From assembly GCA_019779905.1 (NCBI GenBank), contig JABAKE010000004.1:1-64000 (forward strand): DNA of 64,000 nucleotides, written 5' to 3'. The DNA is from Modestobacter lapidis. GTDB lineage: Bacteria > Actinomycetota > Actinomycetes > Mycobacteriales > Geodermatophilaceae. The notes beneath the pieces are model-generated. The model was not told the DNA's origin, searched no databases, and saw only the letters and a program-made list of their open reading frames with translations. The translations under genes and the position numbers were made by a program. Shown here piece after piece: positions 15,642 to 24,785 of this stretch (its first letter is position 1; every line of letters begins with the position of its first letter).

Positions 15642-16666
15642 AGCCCTTCGCCTTCGCCCGGCCGGCCGACGTCGCCGAGGCGGTGCGCACCGTCGCCGCC
15701 GACCCCGCCGCGGTGTTCCTCGCCGGCGGCACCAACCTCGTCGACCACCTCAAGCTCGGCGTCGCCACCCCCGACGTCGTCGTCGACGTCCGCCGGCTCA
15801 CCTCCCGGGAGATCGCCGACACCGCCGACGGCGGCCTGCGGATGGGCGCCGCGGTGACCAACAGCGAGCTGGCCGCCGACCGTCGGGTCCGCGAGCGGTA
15901 CCCGGTGCTCGCGCAGGCGCTGCTCGCCGGGGCCAGCGGCCAGCTCCGCAACGCGGCGACCACCGGCGGCAACCCGCTGCAGCGGACCCGGTGCGTCTAC
16001 TTCTCCGACGTCACGACCCCGTGCAACAAGCGGGAGCCCGGCAGCGGGTGCTCGGCGATCGGCGGGTACACCCGGTACCACGCCGTCCTCGGCGTTCCAC
16101 CCACCCCGCCGGGGCCTACGGCACCCGACACGTGCATCGCCACCCACCCCTCCGACATGGCGGTGGCCCTGGCCGCGCTGGACGCCCAGGTGCAGGTACT
16201 CGGCCCCCACGGTGAGCGCACCATCCCGTTCGTCGAGCTGCACCGGCTGCCCGACGGCGACCCGTCGCGGGACACGGTGCTGGAGCACGGCGACCTGATC
16301 ACCGCCATCGACCTCCCCGCGTTGCCGCTGGCGGTCAACTCGCAGTACCGCAAGGTGCGGGACCGGGCCTCCTACGCCTTCGCCCTGGTCTCGGTCGCCG
16401 CTGCGCTCGAGGTCGCGGACGGCGTCGTCCGCGACGTGCGGATCGCCCTGGGCGGCGTCGCGCACAAGCCCTGGCGGGCCACCGCCGCGGAGGAGGCGCT
16501 GCGCGGCGCGCCGGCCACCGAGGAGAGCTACCGGGCGGCGGCCGCGGCCGAGCTGGCCGGCGCCGTTCCCCAGCCGGGCATCGACGACGGGAATGCCTTC
16601 AAGATCCCGTTGGTCGGCCGCACCCTGATCGCCGTCCTGCGCGACCTGACCCCCTCGGAGGCCTGA
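15638..16666 (+). CDS. Molybdenum hydroxylase, FAD-binding subunit (PaoB/YagS-like)
   Basis: A 342-residue protein of the CO-dehydrogenase flavoprotein family. FAD-binding loops are visible (FLAGGTNLVD near residues 27-36, NAATTGGNPLQRTRC near 105-119). A cluster of cysteines follows (RCVYFSDVTTPC, then SGCSAIGG), matching the extra 4Fe-4S cluster of the PaoB subtype. The GTG start overlaps the upstream stop (GTGA) and the stop is followed one base later by the large subunit, so the three form a tight operon. It relays electrons from the iron-sulfur subunit to the final acceptor. Confidence 0.9.
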   Translation: MKPFAFARPADVAEAVRTVAADPAAVFLAGGTNLVDHLKLGVATPDVVVDVRRLTSREIADTADGGLRMGAAVTNSELAADRRVRERYPVLAQALLAGASGQLRNAATTGGNPLQRTRCVYFSDVTTPCNKREPGSGCSAIGGYTRYHAVLGVPPTPPGPTAPDTCIATHPSDMAVALAALDAQVQVLGPHGERTIPFVELHRLPDGDPSRDTVLEHGDLITAIDLPALPLAVNSQYRKVRDRASYAFALVSVAAALEVADGVVRDVRIALGGVAHKPWRATAAEEALRGAPATEESYRAAAAAELAGAVPQPGIDDGNAFKIPLVGRTLIAVLRDLTPSEA

Positions 16667-16667
16667 C

Positions 16668-18761
16668 ATGACGGAGCTGGTCGAGCCGCGTGCGATGGGC
16701 CGGGCACTGGTCCGCCGCGACGGGGTGCAGAAGGTCCGCGGAACCGCGACCTACGCCGTCGACACCCCCGTCGACCTCCCGGCGTACTGCCATCCCGTCC
16801 AGGCCACCATCGCCCGCGGGCGGGTGACGGCGATGGACACGACCGACGCCGAGGCGGTCGACGGAGTGCTGGCGGTGCTCACGCCGTTCGACGCCGAGCG
16901 GCTGGCCTCCACCGAGGACGCGGAGTACGCCGTCCTCCAGTCCGACGAGGTGGCGTTCCGGGGCCAGCTGATCGGCGTGGTCATCGCCGAGACCTCCGAG
17001 GTCGCCCGGGAGGCGGCCGACCGGGTCCGGGTCAGCTACGCCGGGCAGCCGCACGACACCGAGCTGTCGGCCGACCGCGACGACCTCTACGCCCCCGGGC
17101 AGGTCAACGCCGGGCACGAGACCGACACCGCCGAGGGTGACGTGGCCGCCGCGATGGCCGCGGCCGCGGTCACCGTCGAGCAGACCTACGAGACGGCGAT
17201 GTACCACAACAACCCGCTCGAGCCGCACGCGACGACGGCGCTGTGGGACGCGGCCGGTGATGGCTTCCTGACCCTGTGGGACTCCACCCAGGGGGTGCAC
17301 CCCGACCGCGCCGCGGTGTGCCAGGTGTTCGGTCTGGCGGAGGGGCAGGTCCAGGTGATCTGCCCGTACGTCGGCGGGGGCTTCGGCTCGAAGGGCACGC
17401 CGCACGCGAACGTGATGCTCACCGCGATGGCCGCCCGGGCACTGCCCGGGCGGGCGGTCAGGCTGGCACTCACCCGGCAGCAGATGTTCTTCCTCGCCGG
17501 CTACCGGACGCCGACCATCCAGCAGGTGCAGCTGGCCGCCGACCGGGACGGCCGGCTGTCGGCGATCGCGATCGACGTCGTCGAGCAGACGTCGAAGATC
17601 AAGGAGTTCGCCGAGCAGACCGGCGTCCCGGCCCGGATGATGTACGCCTCCCCCAGCCGCCGGACGACGCACCGGCTGGCCGCCCTCGACGTCCCGGTCC
17701 CCTCCTGGATGCGGGCGCCGGGCGAGTGCCCCGGCATGTTCGGGCCCGAGGTGGCGATGGACGAGCTCGCCGAGGCGCTGGCCATCGACCCGATCGAGCT
17801 GCGCATCCGCAACGAACCCGAGGTCGACCCGGAGACGGGGAAGCCCTGGTCCAGCCGGCACCTCGTCGAGTGCCTGCGCGAGGGCGCCGAGCGGTTCGGC
17901 TGGGCCGGCCGGGGCCCGCGGGGGCACCGCGACGGCGACTGGCTGGTCGGCACCGGCGTGGCCGCCTCGGTCTACCCGACCCTGCGGCAGGCGACGTCGA
18001 CGGCGACCATCCGGTTCGCGGGCGGGCGGTACGTCGTCGAGATCGGCGCCGCCGACCTGGGCACCGGGAGCTGGACGATCCTGCCGCAGATCGCCGCCGA
18101 CGCCCTGGGGGTGGACGTGGCCGACGTCGACGCGCGGATCGGGGACACGAGGCACCCGGTCGCCTCGGTGGCCGGTGGATCGTCGGGCACCAACACCTGG
18201 GGTTCGGCGATCGTGCAGGCCGCCCGCGAGTTCCGCGGCACGTTCGGTACCGATCCCCACGACGGTGCCGAGGCCTCCGGCGACGTCGACCAGGCCGCCC
18301 AGGACGAGGACCACGCCGCCTATGCGTTCGGCGCCCAGTTCGTCGAGGCCCGGGTGCACGCCGACACCGGCGAGGTCCGCGTCCCGCGGTTGCTGGGGGT
18401 GTTCGCCGTCGGCCGGGTGATCAACCCGCGCACAGCGCGCTCGCAGTTCATCGGCGGCATGACCATGGGCCTGTCCATGGCGCTGCACGAGAACAGCGTC
18501 TTCGACACCCGGATCGGCCAGGTCGCCAACCACGACCTCGCCGAGTACCACGTCGTCTCCAACGCCGACGTGGACGCGGTGGAGGCGTACTGGCTCGACG
18601 AGCACGATCCGTACGTCAACGCGATGGGCAGCAAGGGCATCGGAGAGATCGGGATCGTCGGGACGGCGGCGGCGGTGTCCAACGCCGTCCACCACGCCAC
18701 CGGGGTCCGGGTCCGGTCACTGCCGATCACGCTGGACAAGCTGCTGCCCGCCCTGCCCTGA
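16668..18761 (+). CDS. Molybdopterin-binding large subunit (PaoC/YagR-like aldehyde or xanthine dehydrogenase)
   Basis: A 697-residue catalytic subunit. The N-terminal a/b hammerhead domain contains KVRGTATYAVD. Molybdopterin-binding motifs include VGGGFGSKG (near 238) and GGSSGTNTWGSA. The C-terminal GSKGIGEIG contains the base-acting glutamate. The subtype with a PaoB-type partner oxidises aldehydes to acids, often aromatic ones, but purine substrates are not excluded. No XdhC/PaoD-type cofactor-insertion chaperone is encoded nearby. Start ATG at 16668, one base after the FAD subunit stop. Confidence 0.9.
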   Translation: MTELVEPRAMGRALVRRDGVQKVRGTATYAVDTPVDLPAYCHPVQATIARGRVTAMDTTDAEAVDGVLAVLTPFDAERLASTEDAEYAVLQSDEVAFRGQLIGVVIAETSEVAREAADRVRVSYAGQPHDTELSADRDDLYAPGQVNAGHETDTAEGDVAAAMAAAAVTVEQTYETAMYHNNPLEPHATTALWDAAGDGFLTLWDSTQGVHPDRAAVCQVFGLAEGQVQVICPYVGGGFGSKGTPHANVMLTAMAARALPGRAVRLALTRQQMFFLAGYRTPTIQQVQLAADRDGRLSAIAIDVVEQTSKIKEFAEQTGVPARMMYASPSRRTTHRLAALDVPVPSWMRAPGECPGMFGPEVAMDELAEALAIDPIELRIRNEPEVDPETGKPWSSRHLVECLREGAERFGWAGRGPRGHRDGDWLVGTGVAASVYPTLRQATSTATIRFAGGRYVVEIGAADLGTGSWTILPQIAADALGVDVADVDARIGDTRHPVASVAGGSSGTNTWGSAIVQAAREFRGTFGTDPHDGAEASGDVDQAAQDEDHAAYAFGAQFVEARVHADTGEVRVPRLLGVFAVGRVINPRTARSQFIGGMTMGLSMALHENSVFDTRIGQVANHDLAEYHVVSNADVDAVEAYWLDEHDPYVNAMGSKGIGEIGIVGTAAAVSNAVHHATGVRVRSLPITLDKLLPALP

Positions 18762-18904
18762 CCTCCCCCGACGGCCCGCGGAGGCCCGGCCGTGGGATCT
18801 GTCACCCCGGCCTCGACGGCCCGCCGCGGCCGCCGGCTGAGAGACTGTGGCGATCCCCCTGCCACACCGATCCCGGCACACCCGGGCGCCCCGGACGGCT
18901 GGGC

Positions 18905-18924
18905 GTGTCGGACCGATCCGACAC
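18905..18924 (+). promoter_or_regulatory. 8-bp palindrome before the SF2 helicase gene
   Basis: GTGTCGGA-CCGA-TCCGACAC is a perfect inverted repeat ending 13 bases before the ATG at 18938. It could be an operator or a translation-blocking hairpin. An in-frame GTG lies at its first base, so it might also fall inside the coding region if that start is used. Confidence 0.45.
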
Positions 18925-18937
18925 ACGATGGCGAGCG

Positions 18938-20743
18938 ATGGGAGACACCGCACTGGCGCGCGCGACACCGGCAGCCACCCCGCAGTCCGCCTCCGCACGG
19001 CCCCTCCGGGCCTGGCAGGCGGCTGCCCTGGCGCAGTACGAGGAGCAGTCCCCCAAGGACTTCCTGGTCACCGCCACGCCGGGCGCCGGGAAGACGACGT
19101 TCGCGCTGACCCTGGCCCAGCGGCTGCTGGCCCGGCGAGAGGTCGCGCGGGTCGTCGTGGTCTGCCCGACCGACCACCTGCGGCTGCAGTGGGCCGATGC
19201 GGCCGACCGGATGGGCATCGTGCTGGACCCGGGGCTGACCAACGCCGTCGGCCCGGTGCGGCCGGGCACCCAGGGCTACGTGACCACGTACGCGCAGGTC
19301 GCCGGCAAGCCGATGCTGCACGCCGCCCGGAGCACCGCGGTGAAGTCGCTGGTCATCCTGGACGAGGTACACCACGCCGGTGACGGGCTGTCCTGGGGTG
19401 AGGCGATCGAGGAGGCGTTCGGCTTCGTCGCGCGCCGGCTGTGCCTGACCGGCACCCCGTTCCGCACCAAGGCCGACGAGCGGATCCCCTTCGTGCGCTA
19501 CGAGGAGGACACCTTCCTCGGTGACGACGGCCAGGGTGGCGTGGGGCTGGCCAGCCGGGCCGACTACACCTACGGCTACAAGGAGGCCCTCGCCGACGCC
19601 GTCGTCCGGCCGGTGGTCTTCGCCGCGTACACCGGCACCTCGCGCTGGCGGAACTCCGCCGGCGAGGTGGTCGCCGCCTCGCTGACCGAGGCCGGCACCC
19701 GGTCGGTGGAGATGCAGGCGTGGCGGACGGCGCTGGACCCCAAGGGCCAGTGGGTACCGCACGTGATCGCCGCGATGGACGACCGGATCACCCACCTGCG
19801 CGAGACCGGCGTCCCCGACGCGGCCGGGCTGGTGCTGGCCAGCGACCAGGACGACGCCCGCGCCTACGCCAAGATCGTCCGCCGGGTGACCGGCAAGGCG
19901 CCCGAGCTGATCCTCTCCGACGACCCCAAGGCATCGAAGAAGATCGAGCGGTTCGCCACCGGCTCGGCCCGGATCGCGGTCTGTGTGCGGATGGTCTCCG
20001 AGGGCGTCGACATCCCCCGGGCCGCGGTCCTGGCCTGGATGACCTCCTACCGGACGCCGCTGTTCTTCGCCCAGGCCGTCGGCCGCGTGGTGCGCGCGCG
20101 CAACCCGCAGGAGTCGGCCACGGTGTTCCTGCCCGCGGTGCGGCCGCTGCTGACGCTGGCCGCCTCGCTGGAGCAGGAGCGCAACCACGTCATGCCCCCG
20201 CCCAAGGCCGCGACGGACGAGGAGCTGGAGGCCCTCGACCTGCCGCCGCGCGAGCCGCGCGAGGGCGAGCTGGCGAAGTGGGAGGCGCTGGAGGCCGACG
20301 CGCGCTTCGCGCACGTGCTGCACGGCGGGACGGCGCACACCGGCGAGGGCACGCCCGCGGTGGCACTGGCCCCGCTCGGTGCCGACGAGGAGGAGTTCCT
20401 CGGCATCCCGGGGCTGCTCACCCCCGCCCAGACCGCCGAGCTGCTGGCCAAGCGGGACGACGAGCTCCGGGTGCGCATCTCCCAGCACCGGCACCACGAC
20501 GAGGACGACGACGGCCACCTGATCGAGGAGCTGCCCGAGGTCGAGACCGGCGGCTCGTGGCGGGACGTCGCCGAGCTCCGCCGGGAGATCAACCGGCTGG
20601 TCAGCAAGGTGTCGGCCCGCACGTCCACCCCGCACGCGGTGGTGCACACCCAGCTGCGGCAGTCGGTGCCCGGCCCGCCGTCGGCCTCCGCGTCGGTGGA
20701 CGTGCTGCGGGCCCGGCGGGAGCGCCTGCGCACGATGCTGTGA
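18938..20743 (+). CDS. DEAD/DEAH-box superfamily 2 helicase
   Basis: A 601-residue protein. Walker A TPGAGKTT is near residues 46-53, the DEVH box (LDEVHHAG) near 141, motif III GTPFRTKAD near 171, and motif VI AVGRVVRARN near 378. It resembles stand-alone actinobacterial SF2 ATPases of the type-III-restriction/UvrB-like ResIII class, with no nuclease domain or methyltransferase neighbour. The acidic/His-rich segment HRHHDEDDD near 511 is unusual. The target nucleic acid is unknown. Start ATG at 18938; a GTG at 18905 would add 11 residues. Confidence 0.85.
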   Translation: MGDTALARATPAATPQSASARPLRAWQAAALAQYEEQSPKDFLVTATPGAGKTTFALTLAQRLLARREVARVVVVCPTDHLRLQWADAADRMGIVLDPGLTNAVGPVRPGTQGYVTTYAQVAGKPMLHAARSTAVKSLVILDEVHHAGDGLSWGEAIEEAFGFVARRLCLTGTPFRTKADERIPFVRYEEDTFLGDDGQGGVGLASRADYTYGYKEALADAVVRPVVFAAYTGTSRWRNSAGEVVAASLTEAGTRSVEMQAWRTALDPKGQWVPHVIAAMDDRITHLRETGVPDAAGLVLASDQDDARAYAKIVRRVTGKAPELILSDDPKASKKIERFATGSARIAVCVRMVSEGVDIPRAAVLAWMTSYRTPLFFAQAVGRVVRARNPQESATVFLPAVRPLLTLAASLEQERNHVMPPPKAATDEELEALDLPPREPREGELAKWEALEADARFAHVLHGGTAHTGEGTPAVALAPLGADEEEFLGIPGLLTPAQTAELLAKRDDELRVRISQHRHHDEDDDGHLIEELPEVETGGSWRDVAELRREINRLVSKVSARTSTPHAVVHTQLRQSVPGPPSASASVDVLRARRERLRTML

Positions 20744-20977
20744 CACTGCGACCCTGACGGGCCGCACCGCGGTCAGGTGCCGTCCCCGGCGACCCGGAGC
20801 CGTTTCGCCGCTCGGTCGCGGGACCCTCCGGGCCCCACTCCTCACGGTCCCCGTGGCCCGTGGCGAGGTCGGGTCCATTGCCCGGCTCATCCACCGCTGA
20901 CGCGTGGCTCGGCTCCGCCCGGGGAACGGCCGGGGGTGGTGTCCGGCCCGGGACGCCTGCCCAGCGAGAGGAAGCCC

Positions 20978-22402
20978 GTGCCCGAGACCGGCACCCCCAC
21001 CGACCTCACCCCCACCGTCTTCGTGCTCTACGGCGCCACCGGTGACCTCGCCCACCGGATGGTGCTGCCGGCCTTCTTCCAGCTGGCCCAGCGGGGCCTG
21101 CTGCCCGCCGACTGGCAGCTGGTCGGCAGCGGCCGTGGCGACCTGTCGCACGAGGACTTCACCGCCCGCGTGCACGACGCGCTCGCCGAGTTCGGCCCGC
21201 ACCCGGACGAGGGCCCGTGGGAGGACTTCTCGTCCCGGTTGCGGTTCGCCGGCGGCGGCTTCACCCCCGAGGACGCCGGGAGCCTGCCCGAGGTGCTGGC
21301 GCAGGCACGGGCCGACCTCGGTGAGGACGTGCAGGTGGTCCACTACCTCGCCGTCCCCCCGACCGCGTTCGCCGGGATCACCCGCGGGCTGGCGGAGCAC
21401 GACCTGACCACGGGCGCCCGGGTGGTGTTCGAGAAGCCCTACGGCACCTCGCCGGAGTCCTTCCGGGAGCTCGACGAGCTGGTGCTGTCGGTGCTGGCGG
21501 AGGACCAGGTCTTCCGGATCGACCACTTCCTGGGCAAGGAGGGCAGCCAGGACCTGCACGTGCTGCGGTTCGCCAACGGGCTGTTCGAGCAGGTGTGGAA
21601 CGCCGAGCACGTCCGTCAGGTGCAGATCGACGTCCCGGAGACCCTCGACGTGGCGCAGCGCGCCGACTTCTACGACCAAACCGGCGCGATGCTGGACATG
21701 CTGGTCACGCACCTGTTCCAGCTGGCCGCCGAGGTCGCGATGGAGCCGCCGCTCAGCCTGTCGCCGGCCGATCTGCAGGCGGCCCGCGAAGCGGTGCTGG
21801 CCGCGTTCCGGCCGCTGTCGCCCGAGGACGTCGTGCTGGGGCAGTTCGACGGGTACACCGACATCGACGGGATCGCCGCGGACTCGCAGACCGACACGTT
21901 CGTCGCCGCCCGGCTGTGGGTGGACACCGACCGGTGGCACGGCGTCCCGTTCGTCCTGCGCACCGGCAAGAAGCTCGGCGGCGACGCCCAGCGGGTCAGC
22001 CTGCTGCTGCGCAGGCCGGACGGCCCGGTGGCCTCGGTGCCCGGCGCCGGCAACGTGGTGTCGCTGTCGTTGTCCGGGGAGGGCGCGATCGACCTCCGGC
22101 TGGTCACCAAGAAGCCCGGCCCCGACCTCGCCCTGGCCGAGGCGAGGACGTCGCTGCAGCTCGGCGACGTGCCCGGCGGCGACCCGCTGCCCCCCTACGT
22201 CTCGCTGATCCACGACGTGATCACCGGCGACCGGTCGCTGTTCACCACCAGCGCCGGGCTGGGCTCGGCGTGGGCGGCGGTGCAGCCGCTGCTGGACGCG
22301 CGGCCCCCGGTCCAGCCCTACGCGCCGGGTTCGTGGGGGCCGGCGGCGGCCGACGAGCTGGCCGCCCCGTGCGGCTGGCTGCTGGGACAGCACGAGGACT
22401 GA
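20978..22402 (+). CDS. zwf: Glucose-6-phosphate 1-dehydrogenase
   Basis: A 474-residue enzyme that oxidises glucose-6-phosphate to 6-phosphogluconolactone with NAD(P)+, the first step of the oxidative pentose phosphate pathway. The nucleotide-binding motif GATGDLAHR is near residues 19-27, the conserved EKPYG near 156-160, and the active-site RIDHFLGKE near 180. The GTG at 20978 follows GAGAGGAA. There is no tal, gnd, pgl or opcA next to it, so this is a stand-alone copy and may not be the only one. The 234 bases upstream hold no gene I can support. Confidence 0.92.
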   Translation: MPETGTPTDLTPTVFVLYGATGDLAHRMVLPAFFQLAQRGLLPADWQLVGSGRGDLSHEDFTARVHDALAEFGPHPDEGPWEDFSSRLRFAGGGFTPEDAGSLPEVLAQARADLGEDVQVVHYLAVPPTAFAGITRGLAEHDLTTGARVVFEKPYGTSPESFRELDELVLSVLAEDQVFRIDHFLGKEGSQDLHVLRFANGLFEQVWNAEHVRQVQIDVPETLDVAQRADFYDQTGAMLDMLVTHLFQLAAEVAMEPPLSLSPADLQAAREAVLAAFRPLSPEDVVLGQFDGYTDIDGIAADSQTDTFVAARLWVDTDRWHGVPFVLRTGKKLGGDAQRVSLLLRRPDGPVASVPGAGNVVSLSLSGEGAIDLRLVTKKPGPDLALAEARTSLQLGDVPGGDPLPPYVSLIHDVITGDRSLFTTSAGLGSAWAAVQPLLDARPPVQPYAPGSWGPAAADELAAPCGWLLGQHED

Positions 22403-22410
22403 CGAAGAAT

Positions 22411-22433
22411 CCCGTGCCCCCGCCCTGCACGGG
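22411..22433 (+). terminator. Hairpin terminator after zwf
   Basis: CCCGTGC-N9-GCACGGG, a 7-bp stem beginning eight bases after the zwf stop. The rest of the interval to 22642 shows no gene or RNA that I can support. Confidence 0.5.
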
Positions 22434-22642
22434 GGCCCGGGGGTTGTCGTCGCGTCTGGGTCCGAGCCGGACGCTGGTCGCCTCGCGGCGGTTTGCACAT
22501 CCGCAGCTCCAGCCCCCGACCGGGGTCGGGGCGGTGTTCCGCGGCGGCAGTTATCTAGTGGAGCCCGGGGACACAGGTCGCCCGGCCCGGACGTCGTCCA
22601 CCGTACCCGCCGGAGGCCTCCTCGCGCCGCCACCCCGGGGGG

Positions 22643-23455
22643 TCAGTTGAAGCCGCGCTCGTCCTGTTTCAGGGCGGTGTCGACGGTGAGCGCCGAGGCC
22701 AGCACCAGGCTGGCCAGCGGGTCCTCCAGCCGCTGGTGCACCTGGACGACGTAGTTGTCGGCGGTGGTGAACATCGTCCGGGCGAAGCCCTCCCACTTCT
22801 TCGTGATCCGGGCGACCTCCTGGCCCGAGCCGTCGGTGATCGAGAAGTCCCAGGCCCGCCAGTTCTCCGCCTGGATCGCCCCGACCAGCTGCTCGCCGAC
22901 CATCAGGTCGAACCGGATCCTGCCGAACACGTTGGCCTGGACGATCTCGCCGACCGGCTGCCCGTCGGGCCGGGCCACCAGCACCCGGGACTTCACGATC
23001 TTGGCCGGGCGGGTGAGCACCAGCACCGGCCCGGTGGCGTCGCGCACCTCGAGGTGGTGGGTGAGGTACTGGTCGAGCTGGGAGACGAAGCGCAGCGCCT
23101 TGCGCAGCCCGCTCTGCCCGACCTGGACGACGGCGCCCAGCTGCTGCCCGTTGCCGTCGGCGACGGCGTACTCGTTGGTCAGCTCGATCAGCTTGGTCTT
23201 CTGGGCCACCACGAGCACCGGCTGCTCGAGCAGCACCGATCTCGGCCAGGCCCCGGGCTGCGGCTGGGCCCCGTACTGCTGCCCGCCGTGGGGCTGCCCG
23301 GGGTACTGCGCCCCGCCGTGCGGCGGCCCCGCGGCCGGCGGGGGTTGCGCCGGCTGCTGCACGTGCTCGGTCCAGCCCTGGCCGTCCCACCAGCGGACGC
23401 CGGGGCTCCCGGCAGGATCGGGGTACCAGCCCGGCGGAGGCGGTGGAGAGGACAT
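22643..23455 (-). CDS. DUF2510 plus phospholipid-scramblase-like protein
   Basis: A 270-residue protein. An N-terminal DUF2510 module (PPGWYPDPAGSPGVRWWDGQ, residues 7-26) is followed by a Gly/Gln/Pro-rich linker. From about residue 70 there is a scramblase/LURP-one-like beta-rich domain (VLVVAQKTKLIELTNEYAVAD, then FDLMVGEQLVGAIQAENW). Family members are linked to membrane lipid or cell-surface processes, but the bacterial role is not established. Start ATG at 23455. The gene is divergent from the M20 peptidase. Confidence 0.82.
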   Translation of the reverse strand: MSSPPPPPGWYPDPAGSPGVRWWDGQGWTEHVQQPAQPPPAAGPPHGGAQYPGQPHGGQQYGAQPQPGAWPRSVLLEQPVLVVAQKTKLIELTNEYAVADGNGQQLGAVVQVGQSGLRKALRFVSQLDQYLTHHLEVRDATGPVLVLTRPAKIVKSRVLVARPDGQPVGEIVQANVFGRIRFDLMVGEQLVGAIQAENWRAWDFSITDGSGQEVARITKKWEGFARTMFTTADNYVVQVHQRLEDPLASLVLASALTVDTALKQDERGFN

Positions 23456-23513
23456 GCCGGGCACGGTAACCGCCCGCCGGAGCGCATCCGGGCGGCGTGC
23501 CAGACTCGCGGGC

Positions 23514-24785
23514 GTGGGCGACCTGACCTCTGCCGAAGCTGCTGCCCTGGACGCGGTGGATGACGGATGGGCCGTCGAGCGGCTGTCCGCGCTGGCCGCC
23601 GTCCCGTCGGTCGGCGGGACGGCCGCCGAGTCCGAGGCGCAGCACCTGGTGGCCGCCTGGCTCGACGAGCTGGGGGCCGACGTCGACTGCTGGCCGATCG
23701 ACCTGCCCACCGCCCTGGTCGCCGAGGACGCGCCGGGGCAGGAGGTCGTGCGCGAGGAGGCGTGGGGCGTCGTCGGCACGCTGCCCGGCGCCGAGGACGG
23801 CCGCCCGGCCCTCGTGCTCGCCGGCCACACCGACGTGGTGCCGGCCGGAGACGCGGCGCTGTGGCCCGCCGACCCGTTCGTCCCGTGGATCGCCGACGGC
23901 ACGATGCACGGCCGGGGCACCTGCGACATGAAGGGCGGCCTGGTCGCCGCGCTCGCCGCGGTGCGCGCGCTGCGCACCGCGGGCGTGCGGCTGGCCCGGC
24001 CGCTGGCGGTGCACAGCGTGGTCGGTGAGGAGGACGGCGGCCTCGGCGCGTGGGCCACGCTGGCCCGCGGCCACACCGGCGACCACTGCGTCATTCCCGA
24101 GCCCACCGCGGGCGCCGTCATCACGGCCAACGCGGGGGCGCTCACCTTCCGGCTGCAGGTGACCGGCCGGGCGGCGCATGGGGCCACCCGCGGCCAGGGG
24201 GTGAGCGCGGTCGAGCTGTTCGCCGAGGTGCACACGGCGCTGCGGGTGCTGGAAGCCGAGCGCGAGGCGGACGCCGACCCGCGCTTCGGCGGCATCGAGC
24301 ACCCGTTCGCCATCTCCATCGGAACCGTGTCGGCCGGCAACTGGGCCAGCTCGGTGCCCGACACGCTGGTCGCGGAGGGGCGCTACGGCGTCCGGCTGGC
24401 CGAGCCGGTGGCCTCGGCACAGGCCGCGCTGGAGACCGCGCTCGCCCGGTTCAGTGCGGGGCACCCGTGGCTGGCCGAGCACCCGGTGCGGGTGGTGTGG
24501 ACCGGCGGCTCCTTCGCCAGCGGCCAGCTCCCGGCCGCCCATCCGCTGGGCGCGGCGGTGCAGCGCGCGGTCGCCGACGCCGGGGGCGGCTGCCCGCCGG
24601 AGCGGGCCGCCCCGTACGGCAGCGACCTGCGGCTGTACGCCGCCGCCGGGATCCCGACCCTGCAGTACGGCCCCGGGGACATCCAGCTCGCCCACGGCCC
24701 CGCCGAGCAGGTGCCGCTCGCCGAGCTCGCGACCGCGGCCCGCAGTTACGTGTTGCTGGCCATGCGCACCTGCGGGGTCAGGTGA
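23514..24785 (+). CDS. M20 family metallopeptidase (ArgE/DapE-like)
   Basis: A 423-residue zinc amidohydrolase. Metal-ligand motifs are in order: GHTDVVPAGD (near residue 103), GRGTCDMKGG (near 134) and GEEDGGLG (near 172), plus a late histidine (LAHGP near 395). The dimerisation domain (AAHGATRGQGVSA) is present. It cleaves acyl groups or peptides from an amino acid. The members named ArgE and DapE cannot be told apart from the sequence, and no arg or dap genes are adjacent. The GTG at 23514 was chosen. Its stop overlaps the HD gene start. Confidence 0.87.
   Translation: MGDLTSAEAAALDAVDDGWAVERLSALAAVPSVGGTAAESEAQHLVAAWLDELGADVDCWPIDLPTALVAEDAPGQEVVREEAWGVVGTLPGAEDGRPALVLAGHTDVVPAGDAALWPADPFVPWIADGTMHGRGTCDMKGGLVAALAAVRALRTAGVRLARPLAVHSVVGEEDGGLGAWATLARGHTGDHCVIPEPTAGAVITANAGALTFRLQVTGRAAHGATRGQGVSAVELFAEVHTALRVLEAEREADADPRFGGIEHPFAISIGTVSAGNWASSVPDTLVAEGRYGVRLAEPVASAQAALETALARFSAGHPWLAEHPVRVVWTGGSFASGQLPAAHPLGAAVQRAVADAGGGCPPERAAPYGSDLRLYAAAGIPTLQYGPGDIQLAHGPAEQVPLAELATAARSYVLLAMRTCGVR

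Noticed and set aside
18320-22633. A 1437-codon open frame on the minus strand
   Set aside because: It is a GC-driven shadow over the molybdenum-enzyme, helicase and zwf genes; its translation is low-complexity Arg/Gly/Ala/His with no domain.
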